DNA of 15,104 nucleotides from positions 1 through 15,104 of the forward strand of contig DASPKO010000144.1 in assembly GCA_035628055.1 (NCBI GenBank), in the 5' to 3' direction. The translations under genes and the position numbers were made by a program. The notes beneath the pieces were generated by a model. That model was not told the origin of the DNA, made no database searches, and saw nothing but the letters and a program-made list of their open reading frames with translations. Positions 1 to 7,424 of this stretch are shown here, piece after piece (position 1 is the stretch's first letter; the number at the start of each line of letters is the position of its first letter). This stretch comes from DASPKO01 sp035628055. Lineage in GTDB: Bacteria; Planctomycetota; Phycisphaerae; Phycisphaerales; UBA1924.

Positions 1-1070
1 GGCCGGGCCTCGCCCGCGCGGCGGCGGACCAGCTCGGCAAAGACCTGGCGGGCCTCCGACCCCATGCTGCAGTCCAGCAGGAGCTGCCCCAGGTCGTCGA
101 TCTCGTCGGGCTCGAAGTCCTGGGGGCGGGCCCGGAAGGCCTCGAGCTCGTCCGAGAGCAGGTGCTGCGACTCGGGCAGGTAGTCCGGGGCCCGCTCGGC
201 GATGAGCAGGCGGGCCATGCGCCGGCGCGCCCCGGGAAACTCCGGGTCCAGCCGCAGCGCCAGGTCGTAGTGCCGGCGCGCCTCGCCGGGGTCGCCCATC
301 CCGGCGGCCAGCTCGCCGAGCAGGAAGTGGGCGTCGGGATTGTCGGGCTCGAGCTCGAGCACCCGCCGGTACTTCTCCCCGGCCTCTCCGGCCCGGTTCA
401 TCGTGAGCAGGAGCTGGCCCAGGTCCAGGAGCGTGTCGATGTCCCCCGGGTCCTGCCGCAGGTCCATCAGGTACAACTGCCGGGCCCGCTCGAGCCGGCC
501 CGTGGTCGCGTAGCACTGGGCCAGCCGCGCGTGCACACGGGGCAAGGCCGGATCGATCCGCGCCGCCTCGCGGAGACACCAGATCGCGCGGTCCACCTGG
601 CCGCGGTCCAGCAGCGAGTCGGCGAGGTTGGCGTAGGCCTGGGCGTTCTCCGGCTTGAGCTGCTGGGCCAGATAGAACATGACTTCCGCCTGGTCGTGCT
701 CGCCCAGGCGCCGGTGGGCCTCGATCCGGTGCACGAGCGCGTCCGGGTCTTCCGGATCGGCGGCGGCGGCCTTCTCGAACCATCCCAGCGACGCGCGGGG
801 CTCCCCCTGCCGCAGCGCGCACAGGCCGAGCATGACCAGGGTCTGGGGCTCGTCGGGTTCCAGCTCGTGGGCATCGTGGAACGCGCGGGCCGCCTCGGCG
901 TGCCGGCCGGCGGCCTCCAGGGTCAACCCCAGGTTGAAGTGCCACTCCGCCCGGTAGGGGTTGAGCGCCAGCGCCTCGCGCAGCTCGGACTCGGCCTCGT
1001 CCCACCGGCCCGCCTCGTACAGCTCGTACGCGCGGTCGACGTGGTTCTCGGCGTCGGACCAGTCGTCCAC
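1..1070 (-). CDS. TPR-repeat protein, C-terminus cut by window edge
   Basis: The reverse strand reads open from a GTG at 1070 down to base 1, giving about 356 codons with no stop, so the C-terminus lies outside the window. The protein is a run of about eight tetratricopeptide repeats, recognised by the A-x-x-x-L-x-x-x-G spacing and units ending in L-x-P (for example ALNP, ELEP, AADP, QLKP, RIDP, RQDP, ELEP, RLDP) every 34 residues or so. TPR arrays are protein-protein interaction scaffolds, and the partner is unknown. No signal peptide or membrane segment is visible at the N-terminus (VDDWSDAENH), so it is probably cytoplasmic. The start was chosen because GGAGG lies about 10 nt before the GTG; an upstream in-frame TTG is possible. 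It is divergent from the HEAT-repeat gene at 1269. Confidence 0.85.
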   Translation of the reverse strand, partial: MDDWSDAENHVDRAYELYEAGRWDEAESELREALALNPYRAEWHFNLGLTLEAAGRHAEAARAFHDAHELEPDEPQTLVMLGLCALRQGEPRASLGWFEKAAAADPEDPDALVHRIEAHRRLGEHDQAEVMFYLAQQLKPENAQAYANLADSLLDRGQVDRAIWCLREAARIDPALPRVHARLAQCYATTGRLERARQLYLMDLRQDPGDIDTLLDLGQLLLTMNRAGEAGEKYRRVLELEPDNPDAHFLLGELAAGMGDPGEARRHYDLALRLDPEFPGARRRMARLLIAERAPDYLPESQHLLSDELEAFRARPQDFEPDEIDDLGQLLLDCSMGSEARQVFAELVRRRAGEAR

Positions 1071-1140
1071 CGGTGACCGCCCTCCGGGCCGGCACGCGTG
1101 CCGATCCTCCAATCGTCGGACCCGGACCGCCCGCCGGCCC

Positions 1141-1170
1141 ACTTTACCCCGTCCCCGCCCCGGGGCCCAA
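1141..1170 (-). promoter_or_regulatory. possible promoter of the TPR gene
   Basis: On the minus strand TTGGGC (1170-1165) and TAAAGT (1146-1141) are separated by 18 nt. They match the sigma-70 consensus at 3/6 and 4/6 positions and would start a transcript about 65 nt before the GTG at 1070. The 198-nt gap between the two divergent genes must hold both promoters. I see no good candidate for the plus-strand gene beyond a TAAAGA at 1214-1219 without a -35 box. Confidence 0.3.
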
Positions 1171-1268
1171 CTCCCGGTCTGCTCCCAGGCCCAAGATTCG
1201 GCTCCCGCGCCGATAAAGATTGCTGGCCGGCGCGAACTCGCCCGGCGCACGTGGGGAACTACTCGCTC

Positions 1269-3176
1269 GTGAGCCCGCTCCTGACGATCCCCTTCTGGCT
1301 CGCGTTGGGCACCGCGCCCTCCGGGCCCGCTCCGCCGCCTGCTCCGCAGGTGCCCGCCCCTGCCCAGGCGTCCCGCGACCCCGCGCGCGTTCTGCGCGAC
1401 CTGGCGGCCCCGCAGGCCGACCGGGCCGAGGCCGCCGACGCCCTGCTGGCGCTGAGCGAGCGCTCCGCCCCCGAGCTCACGGCGCTGCTCGCACCGGGTG
1501 AGGCGACCGATGGCGCCCGCGAGATTCTCCTGGCCAGGATCGCGGCCGCGAGCTGGGCGCCGGCCTGCCTCGGCGAACCGTTGGAGGTCCTGGCCCGGTC
1601 CCCTGGCGCTGCCCGGCTGCCGGCGATCGCCGCGCTCGGCTCCGTGCGCACCCGCCAGGCCGCCGCGGTTCTCGTGGACCTGGCGGTCGGCCACGAAGGG
1701 CCGGTTCGCGCCGCCGCCCTCTCGGCGCTGGGACGGCTCAGTGGGCGCACCGATCTCGGCACCGACCCGGCGGCCTGGTCGGCCTGGTTCGAGCAGGTCC
1801 GATATCTCAGCGAGCCCGAGTGGCGGCGAACCCTGGCCCAGGGCTTGGCCGCCCGGGCCGACCGCCTGGCCGTCCAGCGCGATCGAACGTTGTCGCGCCT
1901 GGTCGACTGGACGCGCCTGGTCCTGGTCGACATGCCCTCCGAGGCCCGCGTGCAGCGCCTCGAATCCCTCTTGAGCGACCCGCTGGACCCGATGCGGCGG
2001 CTGGGGCTCGAGCTGGCCAACCGCGAGCTGGCCAACGCCCGGACCCTGCCAGAGGGCGTGGGACTGGCGGCTCTGCCGCTGCTGAAGGACCCGTCGCCAT
2101 CGATCCGCCAGGCGGCGGCCGACCTGGTCATCTCGCTCGCCCCTCCCGGCGCGGCGCGCGTCCTGGCAGGCGCGCTCCTCGACGAGCGCGATCCGGGGGT
2201 CGCCGGCGCGCTGCTCAAGGCCGCCGCGCGCTGGCCCGACGCCTCCACCCGCCCGGCGGTGCTCGCATGGCTCGAGTCGGGGGGCCCCGCGGTGCCGGCG
2301 GCAACCGACGCGGCCTGCGCCCTCCACGAGGCCGGGATGCTCGGTGGACCCGACGAGCGGGCCCGCGTGCTGGCGAGGCTCCGGGAATCCGAGCCGGGAG
2401 CGCTCAGTACCTGCGGGCTCAGGCTCCTGGCGGCGATCGGCGACGACCAGGACCGGCGGGCCGTTCTCGGGATGCTCGGCTCCGACCGCGCGGCGTGGCG
2501 GCTCCGCGCCGCCGAGGCCCTCGCCGGCAATGTGGCCCAGCTCGAGGCGGTCATCGGGGCGGCGGATCTCGACCCCGCGCTCTTTATGGTGGCCGCACGG
2601 GCCGTAGCCGCGCACCGCCCGACCCTCGAGGGGTATCTCGAGGTCCTCCGCCTGCGGGCTCCGACGCCGGAGGAGCGTCGGTCGGGGTTGTTCACCGTGG
2701 CCGCGGGCTTGAGCGTGCCGGACCTGCTGGGGGCCGCCCGCGTGACCGACGATCCCGCGGTGAGACGCGCCCTGCTGGGACGGGTTGCGGGCGCCGGCGC
2801 CGGGCCGGTGCGACCCTCGTTCGGTCCGTTCGGCCCGGACCCCGCGATGGTGGCAGCGCTCCTGATCCAGGCGGAGCGGGGCACGGCCGAGCCCGCACTT
2901 GCGCCCGGCGCCGAGGTGCCGGCGACCGGCGACGAAGCCCCGCGCGAGCCTCGCGAGGTCTTTCTCACGCGGTGCCTGCTCTGGCTGGGCCGGACCGAGC
3001 AGGCCCGGGCGCTCAACGGGCCGGCGTCGGCCTGGCTCGACGGTCTGGAACTCTCGGTCTCATCCGGGCACGCCGGGCGGCTGGCCGACGAGCTCGAGGC
3101 GCGGTTCGCGGGGACCCTCAGCGCCGCCGAGCAGGCCCGGCTGGGCATGCTGCGCGCCCGGCTGGGCCGGCAGTGA
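1269..3176 (+). CDS. exported HEAT-repeat protein
   Basis: This 635-residue protein starts with a hydrophobic leader (SPLLTIPFWLALGTAPSGPA) followed by a Pro/Ala-rich linker. That suggests Sec export or lipid-free secretion to the periplasm. The rest is made of paired amphipathic helices with HEAT/armadillo-like units such as 'AAVLVDLAVGHEGPVRAAALSALGRL', 'LPLLKDPSPSIRQAAADLVIS' and 'DRRAVLGMLGSDRAAWRLRAAEALAG'. These units form a superhelical binding scaffold; no enzyme motif was found. The GTG at 1269 was chosen because it places the leader at the N-terminus and has GGGGA about 10 nt upstream. The reading frame extends back to 1098, but that stretch is Pro/Arg-rich and overlaps the divergent promoter region. 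Its partner and function are unknown. A second protein of this type lies at 12902. Confidence 0.8.
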   Translation: MSPLLTIPFWLALGTAPSGPAPPPAPQVPAPAQASRDPARVLRDLAAPQADRAEAADALLALSERSAPELTALLAPGEATDGAREILLARIAAASWAPACLGEPLEVLARSPGAARLPAIAALGSVRTRQAAAVLVDLAVGHEGPVRAAALSALGRLSGRTDLGTDPAAWSAWFEQVRYLSEPEWRRTLAQGLAARADRLAVQRDRTLSRLVDWTRLVLVDMPSEARVQRLESLLSDPLDPMRRLGLELANRELANARTLPEGVGLAALPLLKDPSPSIRQAAADLVISLAPPGAARVLAGALLDERDPGVAGALLKAAARWPDASTRPAVLAWLESGGPAVPAATDAACALHEAGMLGGPDERARVLARLRESEPGALSTCGLRLLAAIGDDQDRRAVLGMLGSDRAAWRLRAAEALAGNVAQLEAVIGAADLDPALFMVAARAVAAHRPTLEGYLEVLRLRAPTPEERRSGLFTVAAGLSVPDLLGAARVTDDPAVRRALLGRVAGAGAGPVRPSFGPFGPDPAMVAALLIQAERGTAEPALAPGAEVPATGDEAPREPREVFLTRCLLWLGRTEQARALNGPASAWLDGLELSVSSGHAGRLADELEARFAGTLSAAEQARLGMLRARLGRQ

Positions 3177-3235
3177 ACTCCGGCGGGTCGCCTCAGGCGC
3201 CGCGAAGCGTCCACTTCGATTTCACGAGTGCCGGG
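3177..3235. other. 59-nt convergent gap with a weak stem-loop
   Basis: The gap between two converging genes holds one small stem, CGAAG (3203-3207) with CTTCG (3214-3218), followed by ATTTC on the plus strand. It could slow plus-strand transcription but lacks a proper T-run. The 12-mer CGCCGCGAAGCG at 3198-3209 recurs exactly at 4097-4108 on the other side of the pseudokinase gene. Confidence 0.25.
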
Positions 3236-4045
3236 CTAGCGCTCGTCCGGACCCGCCGGCGAGGCGAGCCGCCCCAGCACGGTGCGGACGTGCACGATCG
3301 GCCGCCGGGGCTCGGGACGCGGCCGCCGGCTGGGGAGCGCGGAGATGGCGTCGGCGGGCCCGGCGAACCCGCCCAGCGGGTCGAGAGCCGTGCGCAGCCA
3401 GGCCGCCCACGCCGGGTCGAGTTTCTTCACCAGGCGGCTGGCGGGGATGAGGGGGGCCTCGGCCCGCAACCCCGTGATGAGCTGGTAGGCGATCTCGGCG
3501 ATGGACCGGACTTCCTCGCGGCCCAGGTCGGTGGCCGGCTCGCGGTCCCCGGCCACGGCTCTGGCGACGCCGTAGAGCTCCAGGAGCAATGACCCGTGCC
3601 GGTCGACGAGCACATCGTCGATCAGGATGGGGCCGTTGCCGAGCCCCGCGCGGTGGGCGGCTTCGAGGGCTTCCAGGAGCTGGAGGGTGGCGCGCTCCGC
3701 CTCGTCCTGCGACATCTGTCCGCCCTTGTCGCGGAGGAGCCGGCCCAGCGTGAGCAGCCCGTCGGTATCGCCGGGGTACGGGCAGACCACCCAGAGCCGG
3801 CGGGCCGAGTCGGGTCCGAAGCGCTCGACGCGCAGGATGTGCGGGTTGGAGAAGGCCTGGATGAGGCCCAGAGCGGCCAGAGCCCGTTCGCGGACGGGCC
3901 GATCGAGCCGGGGTATGAGGTAGACCAGGTGGCTGGTCTGATCCGACTCGTGCAGGGCCACCCAGCGGGCCCCGAGCTGGTGATCGGGAAGCTCGCGGGT
4001 GAGCTGGTAGGGGCCCACTGCGGGACGGTCACTCGGATCAACCAT
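3236..4045 (-). CDS. Ser/Thr protein kinase-like protein, catalytically dead (pseudokinase)
   Basis: This 269-residue protein has the Hanks-type kinase fold without its chemistry. Residues 11-33 (VGPYQLTRELPDHQLGARWV) match the N-lobe start, but the glycine-rich loop is degraded. The lysine of VAIK is Ile44 (VYLI). The catalytic segment at 131-162 aligns without gaps to the usual loop: HRD is N137-G138-P139, the following Lys is Leu141, the metal-binding Asn is Asp144, and DFG is L157-Y158-G159. The C-lobe is still recognisable (SIAEIAYQLITGL, then a DP-x8-A-x-DAISAL ending). There is no membrane segment or PASTA/TPR tail. The start is ATG 4045 with AAGGAA about 11 nt upstream; an adjacent in-frame TTG at 4048 is less likely. 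The gene converges on the HEAT gene and diverges from hppD. I infer a scaffold or allosteric partner, possibly for another kinase; it could instead bind nucleotide without catalysis. Confidence 0.75.
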   Translation of the reverse strand: MVDPSDRPAVGPYQLTRELPDHQLGARWVALHESDQTSHLVYLIPRLDRPVRERALAALGLIQAFSNPHILRVERFGPDSARRLWVVCPYPGDTDGLLTLGRLLRDKGGQMSQDEAERATLQLLEALEAAHRAGLGNGPILIDDVLVDRHGSLLLELYGVARAVAGDREPATDLGREEVRSIAEIAYQLITGLRAEAPLIPASRLVKKLDPAWAAWLRTALDPLGGFAGPADAISALPSRRPRPEPRRPIVHVRTVLGRLASPAGPDER

Positions 4046-4090
4046 CAAGCCGGGGTTCCTTGGTGGCGCCCGCGTTGGCGCCCGGGAGGC

Positions 4091-4137
4091 CCGGGACGCC
4101 GCGAAGCGGCGCCCGCGAAGCGGGCGTCATCCCCGGG
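4091..4137. repeat. paired-hairpin extragenic palindrome
   Basis: Two perfect hairpins with GAA loops sit back to back: CGCCGC-GAA-GCGGCG (4097-4111) and CGCCCGC-GAA-GCGGGCG (4110-4126). A third pairing, GACGCC (4095-4100) with GGCGTC (4123-4128), encloses both, and CCGGG (4091-4095) can pair with CCCGG just beyond. The layout and the GTCATCCCCGGGAAGGCGG continuation resemble REP-type extragenic palindromes (CCCGCGAAAGCGGG-like). It lies in the gap between divergent genes and would be in the leader of the pseudokinase transcript. Confidence 0.5.
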
Positions 4138-4188
4138 AAGGCGGAGTGCCGATCTGGGCCCATTGGGTGGGGGCGATGCGCCACGGGC

Positions 4189-4218
4189 AGTGTAGTCGTC
4201 GGTGCGAAGAGGGGACAA
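4189..4218 (-). promoter_or_regulatory. candidate promoter of the pseudokinase gene
   Basis: On the minus strand TTGTCC (4218-4213) and TACACT (4194-4189) are spaced by 18 nt, each matching sigma-70 boxes at 4/6. Transcription would start near 4182, giving a leader of about 137 nt that includes the paired hairpins at 4091-4137. No comparably good promoter was found for hppD on the plus strand. Confidence 0.35.
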
Positions 4219-4297
4219 GCGTACGATGCGGGCAGTATCGGCCACCGGGGCGCCGGTCCACCAACCGGACAGACCCCCACCGGTCCGGAGCAGACCC

Positions 4298-5500
4298 ATG
4301 ACGACCGCCGCCACCAGCCCGCTCGCCGCCCCGAGGCCGGCCTCGGACCCCCTCCAGCTCATCGACGTGGACCACGTGCGCTTCTACGTCGGCAATGCCC
4401 GCCAGGCGGCGATGTTCTACGCGTACACGTTCGGCTTCCAGGTGGAGCAGGTCTCGGACCTCACCACGGGCTCGCGCGACGCGGCCCACTACCTGCTGAC
4501 GCAGGGGAACATCCGCCTGCTGCTGACGACCGGGCTGACGCCCGAGCATGAGGCCTGCACGGAGGTGGCGCTCTACGGGGACGGGGTGAAGGACGTGGCC
4601 TTCACCGTCTTCGACGCGACCAAGGCCTTCGAGCGCGCGGTCAAAAACGGCGGAGAGCCGGCCCGCGAGCCCAGGACCGTCAGCGACGCGAGCGGCGCGG
4701 TCACCACGGCGTCGGTCAGGACCTACGGGCGGGTCATCCACACCTTCGTGAGCCGGGCCGGGGCCTACGACCTGGTGAGCGTGAAGAAGGGCGGGCCGCT
4801 CTTCCCGGGCTTCAAGCCCGCGGCGAGCCCGGCGGTCAACGAGTACAACCGCCAGCGGCCCTGCGGGCTCAAGTACGTGGATCACCTGGTGGGCAACGTC
4901 GAGCTGGGGAAGATGAACCACTGGGTGGCGTGGTATGAGAACGTGCTGGAGTTCAAGCTCTTCAAGCACTTCGATGACAAGGACATCTCCACGGACTACT
5001 CCGCCCTGATGAGCAAGGTGATGGCCTCGGGGAACCAGCTCATCAAGATGCCCATCAACGAGCCGGCGCCGGGGAAGCGCAAGAGCCAGATCGAGGAATA
5101 TCTGGACTGGCACAGCCACACGCCCGGCGTGCAGCACCTGGCCCTGCGCACCGACGACGAGCTGGCGAGCATCAGCGAGCTGCGCCGGCGCGGGGTCGAC
5201 TTCCTGGAGATCCCCCCCGCCTACTACGCGCAGGTGTGGGAGCGCGTGGACAAGATGCTCACCGGGCACGGGCACCCGCCCGTGAAAGAGGACCACCAGA
5301 AGATCAAGGACCTGGGCATCCTCGTGGACGCCGACGACGAGGGGTATCTGCTCCAGCTCTTCACCAAGCCGCTGCAGGACCGGCCGACGCTCTTCTTCGA
5401 GATCATCTGCCGGCGGGGGAGCCAGAGCTTCGGGAAGGGCAACTTCAAGGCGCTCTTCGAGGCCCTGGAGGCCGAGCAGGCGCGCCGGGGCAACCTGTAG
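4298..5500 (+). CDS. hppD: 4-hydroxyphenylpyruvate dioxygenase
   Basis: This 400-residue enzyme converts 4-hydroxyphenylpyruvate, O2 and Fe(II) to homogentisate and CO2 in tyrosine catabolism; homogentisate also feeds tocopherol and pyomelanin routes. Both vicinal-oxygen-chelate halves are present: the N-terminal one from VDHVRFYVGNA, the C-terminal one from LKYVDHLVGNV. The three iron ligands are visible as His196 (KYVDHLV), His280 (GVQHLAL) and Glu368 (LFFEIICR). The C-terminal gate helix (FGKGNFKALFEALE ... RRGNL) closes the active site. Length and motifs are normal for the family, so an active enzyme is expected. The start is ATG 4298 with GGAG 7 nt upstream; the frame extends back to 4202, but this adds 32 non-conserved residues. 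No other tyrosine-degradation gene is nearby, and a terminator at 5507 makes it a single-gene unit. Confidence 0.96.
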   Translation: MTTAATSPLAAPRPASDPLQLIDVDHVRFYVGNARQAAMFYAYTFGFQVEQVSDLTTGSRDAAHYLLTQGNIRLLLTTGLTPEHEACTEVALYGDGVKDVAFTVFDATKAFERAVKNGGEPAREPRTVSDASGAVTTASVRTYGRVIHTFVSRAGAYDLVSVKKGGPLFPGFKPAASPAVNEYNRQRPCGLKYVDHLVGNVELGKMNHWVAWYENVLEFKLFKHFDDKDISTDYSALMSKVMASGNQLIKMPINEPAPGKRKSQIEEYLDWHSHTPGVQHLALRTDDELASISELRRRGVDFLEIPPAYYAQVWERVDKMLTGHGHPPVKEDHQKIKDLGILVDADDEGYLLQLFTKPLQDRPTLFFEIICRRGSQSFGKGNFKALFEALEAEQARRGNL

Positions 5501-5506
5501 CCCGCC

Positions 5507-5531
5507 CCGGGCGGCGACCGCCACGGTTTTT
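5507..5531 (+). terminator. intrinsic terminator of hppD
   Basis: Stem CCG-GGCGG (5507-5514), loop CGA, stem CCGCC (5518-5522), bulged A, then CGG (5524-5526), followed directly by TTTTT (5527-5531). It starts 7 nt after the hppD stop codon. Confidence 0.8.
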
Positions 5532-5546
5532 GTCCGCGACCGGCCC

Positions 5547-5575
5547 TTGCCCCCGGGGCACATGGCCTCCAGACT
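5547..5575 (+). promoter_or_regulatory. candidate promoter for a leaderless transcript of the Asp-box gene
   Basis: TTGCCC (5547-5552) and CAGACT (5570-5575) are spaced by 17 nt, and the ATG follows only 6 nt after the -10-like box. A start of transcription about 7 nt past the -10 would fall on or next to the ATG at 5582. The gene has no Shine-Dalgarno sequence, which fits leaderless initiation. Confidence 0.4.
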
Positions 5576-5581
5576 CTGCCC

Positions 5582-7321
5582 ATGCCGAGCCACAGATCGC
5601 TGTTCGGGGCGGGCCGCCTGATCCGAGTGTTCATCCTGGCCGCGGGCGGCACGAACGGCGCAAGCGGCGCCATCGGCGCCGCGGCGGCGCCCCCGCCGGC
5701 GCCCGAGGCCCCGGCGCCGCCCGCCCGGCCCACGGCACTGGAACAGCCCGGCGACTCCGTCGGGAGCGCGGGAGGGGCGCTCCCGACGCGTCCGGCCGCG
5801 ACGATCACGCGCGGGCCCTTCACGAGCGTCCAGGTCAATCGCAACGCCCAGGGTCTGGACGTGATCGGCGACGCGGGCAACGAGACCACGATCACCGCCG
5901 ACCCGCACTTCCGCAACCGCCTGGCGATCGGATGGCGGCAGTTCGACACGGTCGCCTCCAGCTTCCGGCAGGCGGGGTTCGCGTACAGCCGCGACGGTGG
6001 GCGGACCTGGCGGGCCTCCGTGATGGACCCCGGGGTCTTCCGCACCGATCCGGTGCTCGAGGTCGACCGCGCCGGCATCTTCTTTTACAACACCCTGCGG
6101 GTCGACCCGTACGCGTGCGACCTGGCGCGCTCCTTCGACTCGGGACGCACCTGGGGCCCCCAGATTCCGGCCTTCGGCGGCGACAAGGCCTGGATGACCA
6201 TCGACCGCACGGGCGGGCCCGGTGACGGCGCGATCTACCAGGCGTGGAACACGGCGGGGAACCAGTACTTTCCCAGCACGTTCAACCGCTCACTCACGGG
6301 CGGGCTGACGTGGACGGCCCCGCAGGAACTTCCGGGGCGCCCGGTCTTCGGGACCCTCGCGGTGGGGCCGGACGGGGAGCTCTACGTCGCGGGCGTCCCC
6401 AACTCGTCGAACACGACGATCTTCCGGGTGGTTCGGAGCGCGGTGCCGCACGACCCGGCGGTGGCCCCCGTCTTCACGCCGGCGGTGCAGGTGAACATGG
6501 GCGGGGCGCTGCGGCTGGGCGTGGGGCCGAACCCCGGTGGCCTGCTCGGGCAGGTGTGGATCGCGGTCTGTCACGCGCCGGGCCCGCGGCGCGGGCACGT
6601 GTACGTCCTCTGCTCCGTGGACCCGCCCGGGGACGACCCGATGGACGTCATGTTCGCGCGGAGCACCGACGGGGGCGCGACCTTCAGCCCGCCGGTGCGG
6701 GTCAACGATGACGCCCCGGGGACCAACGCCTGGCAATGGTTCGGCACGATGTCGGTCGCGCCCGGCGGGCGCATCGACGCGGTCTGGAACGACACGCGCG
6801 CCGCCCCGGGATCCAGCCGCCTGAGCCAGACATACGCCGCCCATTCGCTCGACGGGGGAGTGACGTGGTCGGCCAACGTGGCGCTGGGCCCGGCGTGGGA
6901 CAGCCACCTCGGCTGGCCGAGCCAGAACAAGATCGGCGACTACTACCACATGATCTCCGACGACGTGGGGGCTCACCTGGCCTACGCGGCGACGTTCACC
7001 GGCGGGCAGGACGTGTACTACGTGCGCATCGGTGAGTATGACTGCAACGGCAACGGCGTGGCGGACCCCCAGGACATCGCGGGGGGCCAGAGCCGCGACT
7101 GCGACGCCGACGGCATTCCGGATGAGTGCGAAGGCCGCGCCGACTGGAACCGTGACGGCACGGTGGCGACGGGCGACGTCAGCGCGTTCCTCGGGACGTG
7201 GTTCGCCGACCTGGTGGCGCCGCGGAACGCGGCGGACTATGACGATGACGGCGTGACCACCACCATGGACCTGAGCGCGTTCCTCGGGGACTGGTTCTCG
7301 GCGCTGGCGGGCGGGTGCTAG
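5582..7321 (+). CDS. exported Asp-box (sialidase/BNR-like) protein with GC-type dockerin tail
   Basis: This 579-residue protein begins with a short basic then hydrophobic leader (RLIRVFILAAGG) and a Pro/Ala linker (about 36-60). A beta-propeller follows with five Asp-box turns: SRDGGRTW (136), SFDSGRTW (184), SLTGGLTW (237), STDGGATF (361) and SLDGGVTW (422). Asp boxes are structural and occur in sialidases and other glycosidases, as well as in non-enzymatic propellers; I do not see a clear sialidase Arg triad, so the substrate is open. From about 486 come Ca-loop segments (DCNGNGVADPQD, DCDADGIPDECE). Two dockerin-like repeats then follow (DWNRDGTVATGDVSAFLGTWF and a second ending DLSAFLGDWF), and the chain stops at Gly-Cys. 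Such tails are typical of secreted Phycisphaerae proteins and probably serve in surface attachment or sorting. The start has no Shine-Dalgarno sequence. Confidence 0.85.
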   Translation: MPSHRSLFGAGRLIRVFILAAGGTNGASGAIGAAAAPPPAPEAPAPPARPTALEQPGDSVGSAGGALPTRPAATITRGPFTSVQVNRNAQGLDVIGDAGNETTITADPHFRNRLAIGWRQFDTVASSFRQAGFAYSRDGGRTWRASVMDPGVFRTDPVLEVDRAGIFFYNTLRVDPYACDLARSFDSGRTWGPQIPAFGGDKAWMTIDRTGGPGDGAIYQAWNTAGNQYFPSTFNRSLTGGLTWTAPQELPGRPVFGTLAVGPDGELYVAGVPNSSNTTIFRVVRSAVPHDPAVAPVFTPAVQVNMGGALRLGVGPNPGGLLGQVWIAVCHAPGPRRGHVYVLCSVDPPGDDPMDVMFARSTDGGATFSPPVRVNDDAPGTNAWQWFGTMSVAPGGRIDAVWNDTRAAPGSSRLSQTYAAHSLDGGVTWSANVALGPAWDSHLGWPSQNKIGDYYHMISDDVGAHLAYAATFTGGQDVYYVRIGEYDCNGNGVADPQDIAGGQSRDCDADGIPDECEGRADWNRDGTVATGDVSAFLGTWFADLVAPRNAADYDDDGVTTTMDLSAFLGDWFSALAGGC

Positions 7322-7389
7322 CCGGTGTGCACAACCTGGCGTTCGACCCCACGCCGGACATGCGAACAATCTGCAAACTTTCGGGTGAC

Positions 7390-7419
7390 TTGCTAGACGG
7401 GCGCGAAGATAGGTAAGAT
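7390..7419 (+). promoter_or_regulatory. sigma-70-like promoter of the small transcript
   Basis: TTGCTA (7390-7395) and TAAGAT (7414-7419) are separated by 18 nt, each matching 4/6 of the consensus. The region just upstream (7366-7385, AACAATCTGCAAACTTTC) is clearly richer in A/T than its surroundings, like an UP element. Transcription would start near 7426. Confidence 0.5.
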
Positions 7420-7424
7420 GTCCC

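Noticed and set aside
162..1076. 304-codon plus-strand frame at the left edge
   Set aside because: The minus strand encodes a clear TPR array over the same bases; the plus frame is its shadow.
1259..3214. 651-codon open frame on the minus strand
   Set aside because: It is antisense to the HEAT gene, with Ser/Arg/Ala-rich shadow composition and no motif.
3203..3218. stem-loop as terminator between converging genes
   Set aside because: The stem has only 5 bp and no T-run on either strand; kept only as a weak note.
1820..3592. 590-codon plus-strand frame overlapping two genes
   Set aside because: It is made of Arg/Gly/Ala/Pro, overlaps the HEAT gene and then runs antisense into the pseudokinase. 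There is no domain.
4127..5908. 593-codon open frame on the minus strand
   Set aside because: It runs antisense through hppD, whose plus-strand protein has full family motifs. The predicted product is low-complexity.
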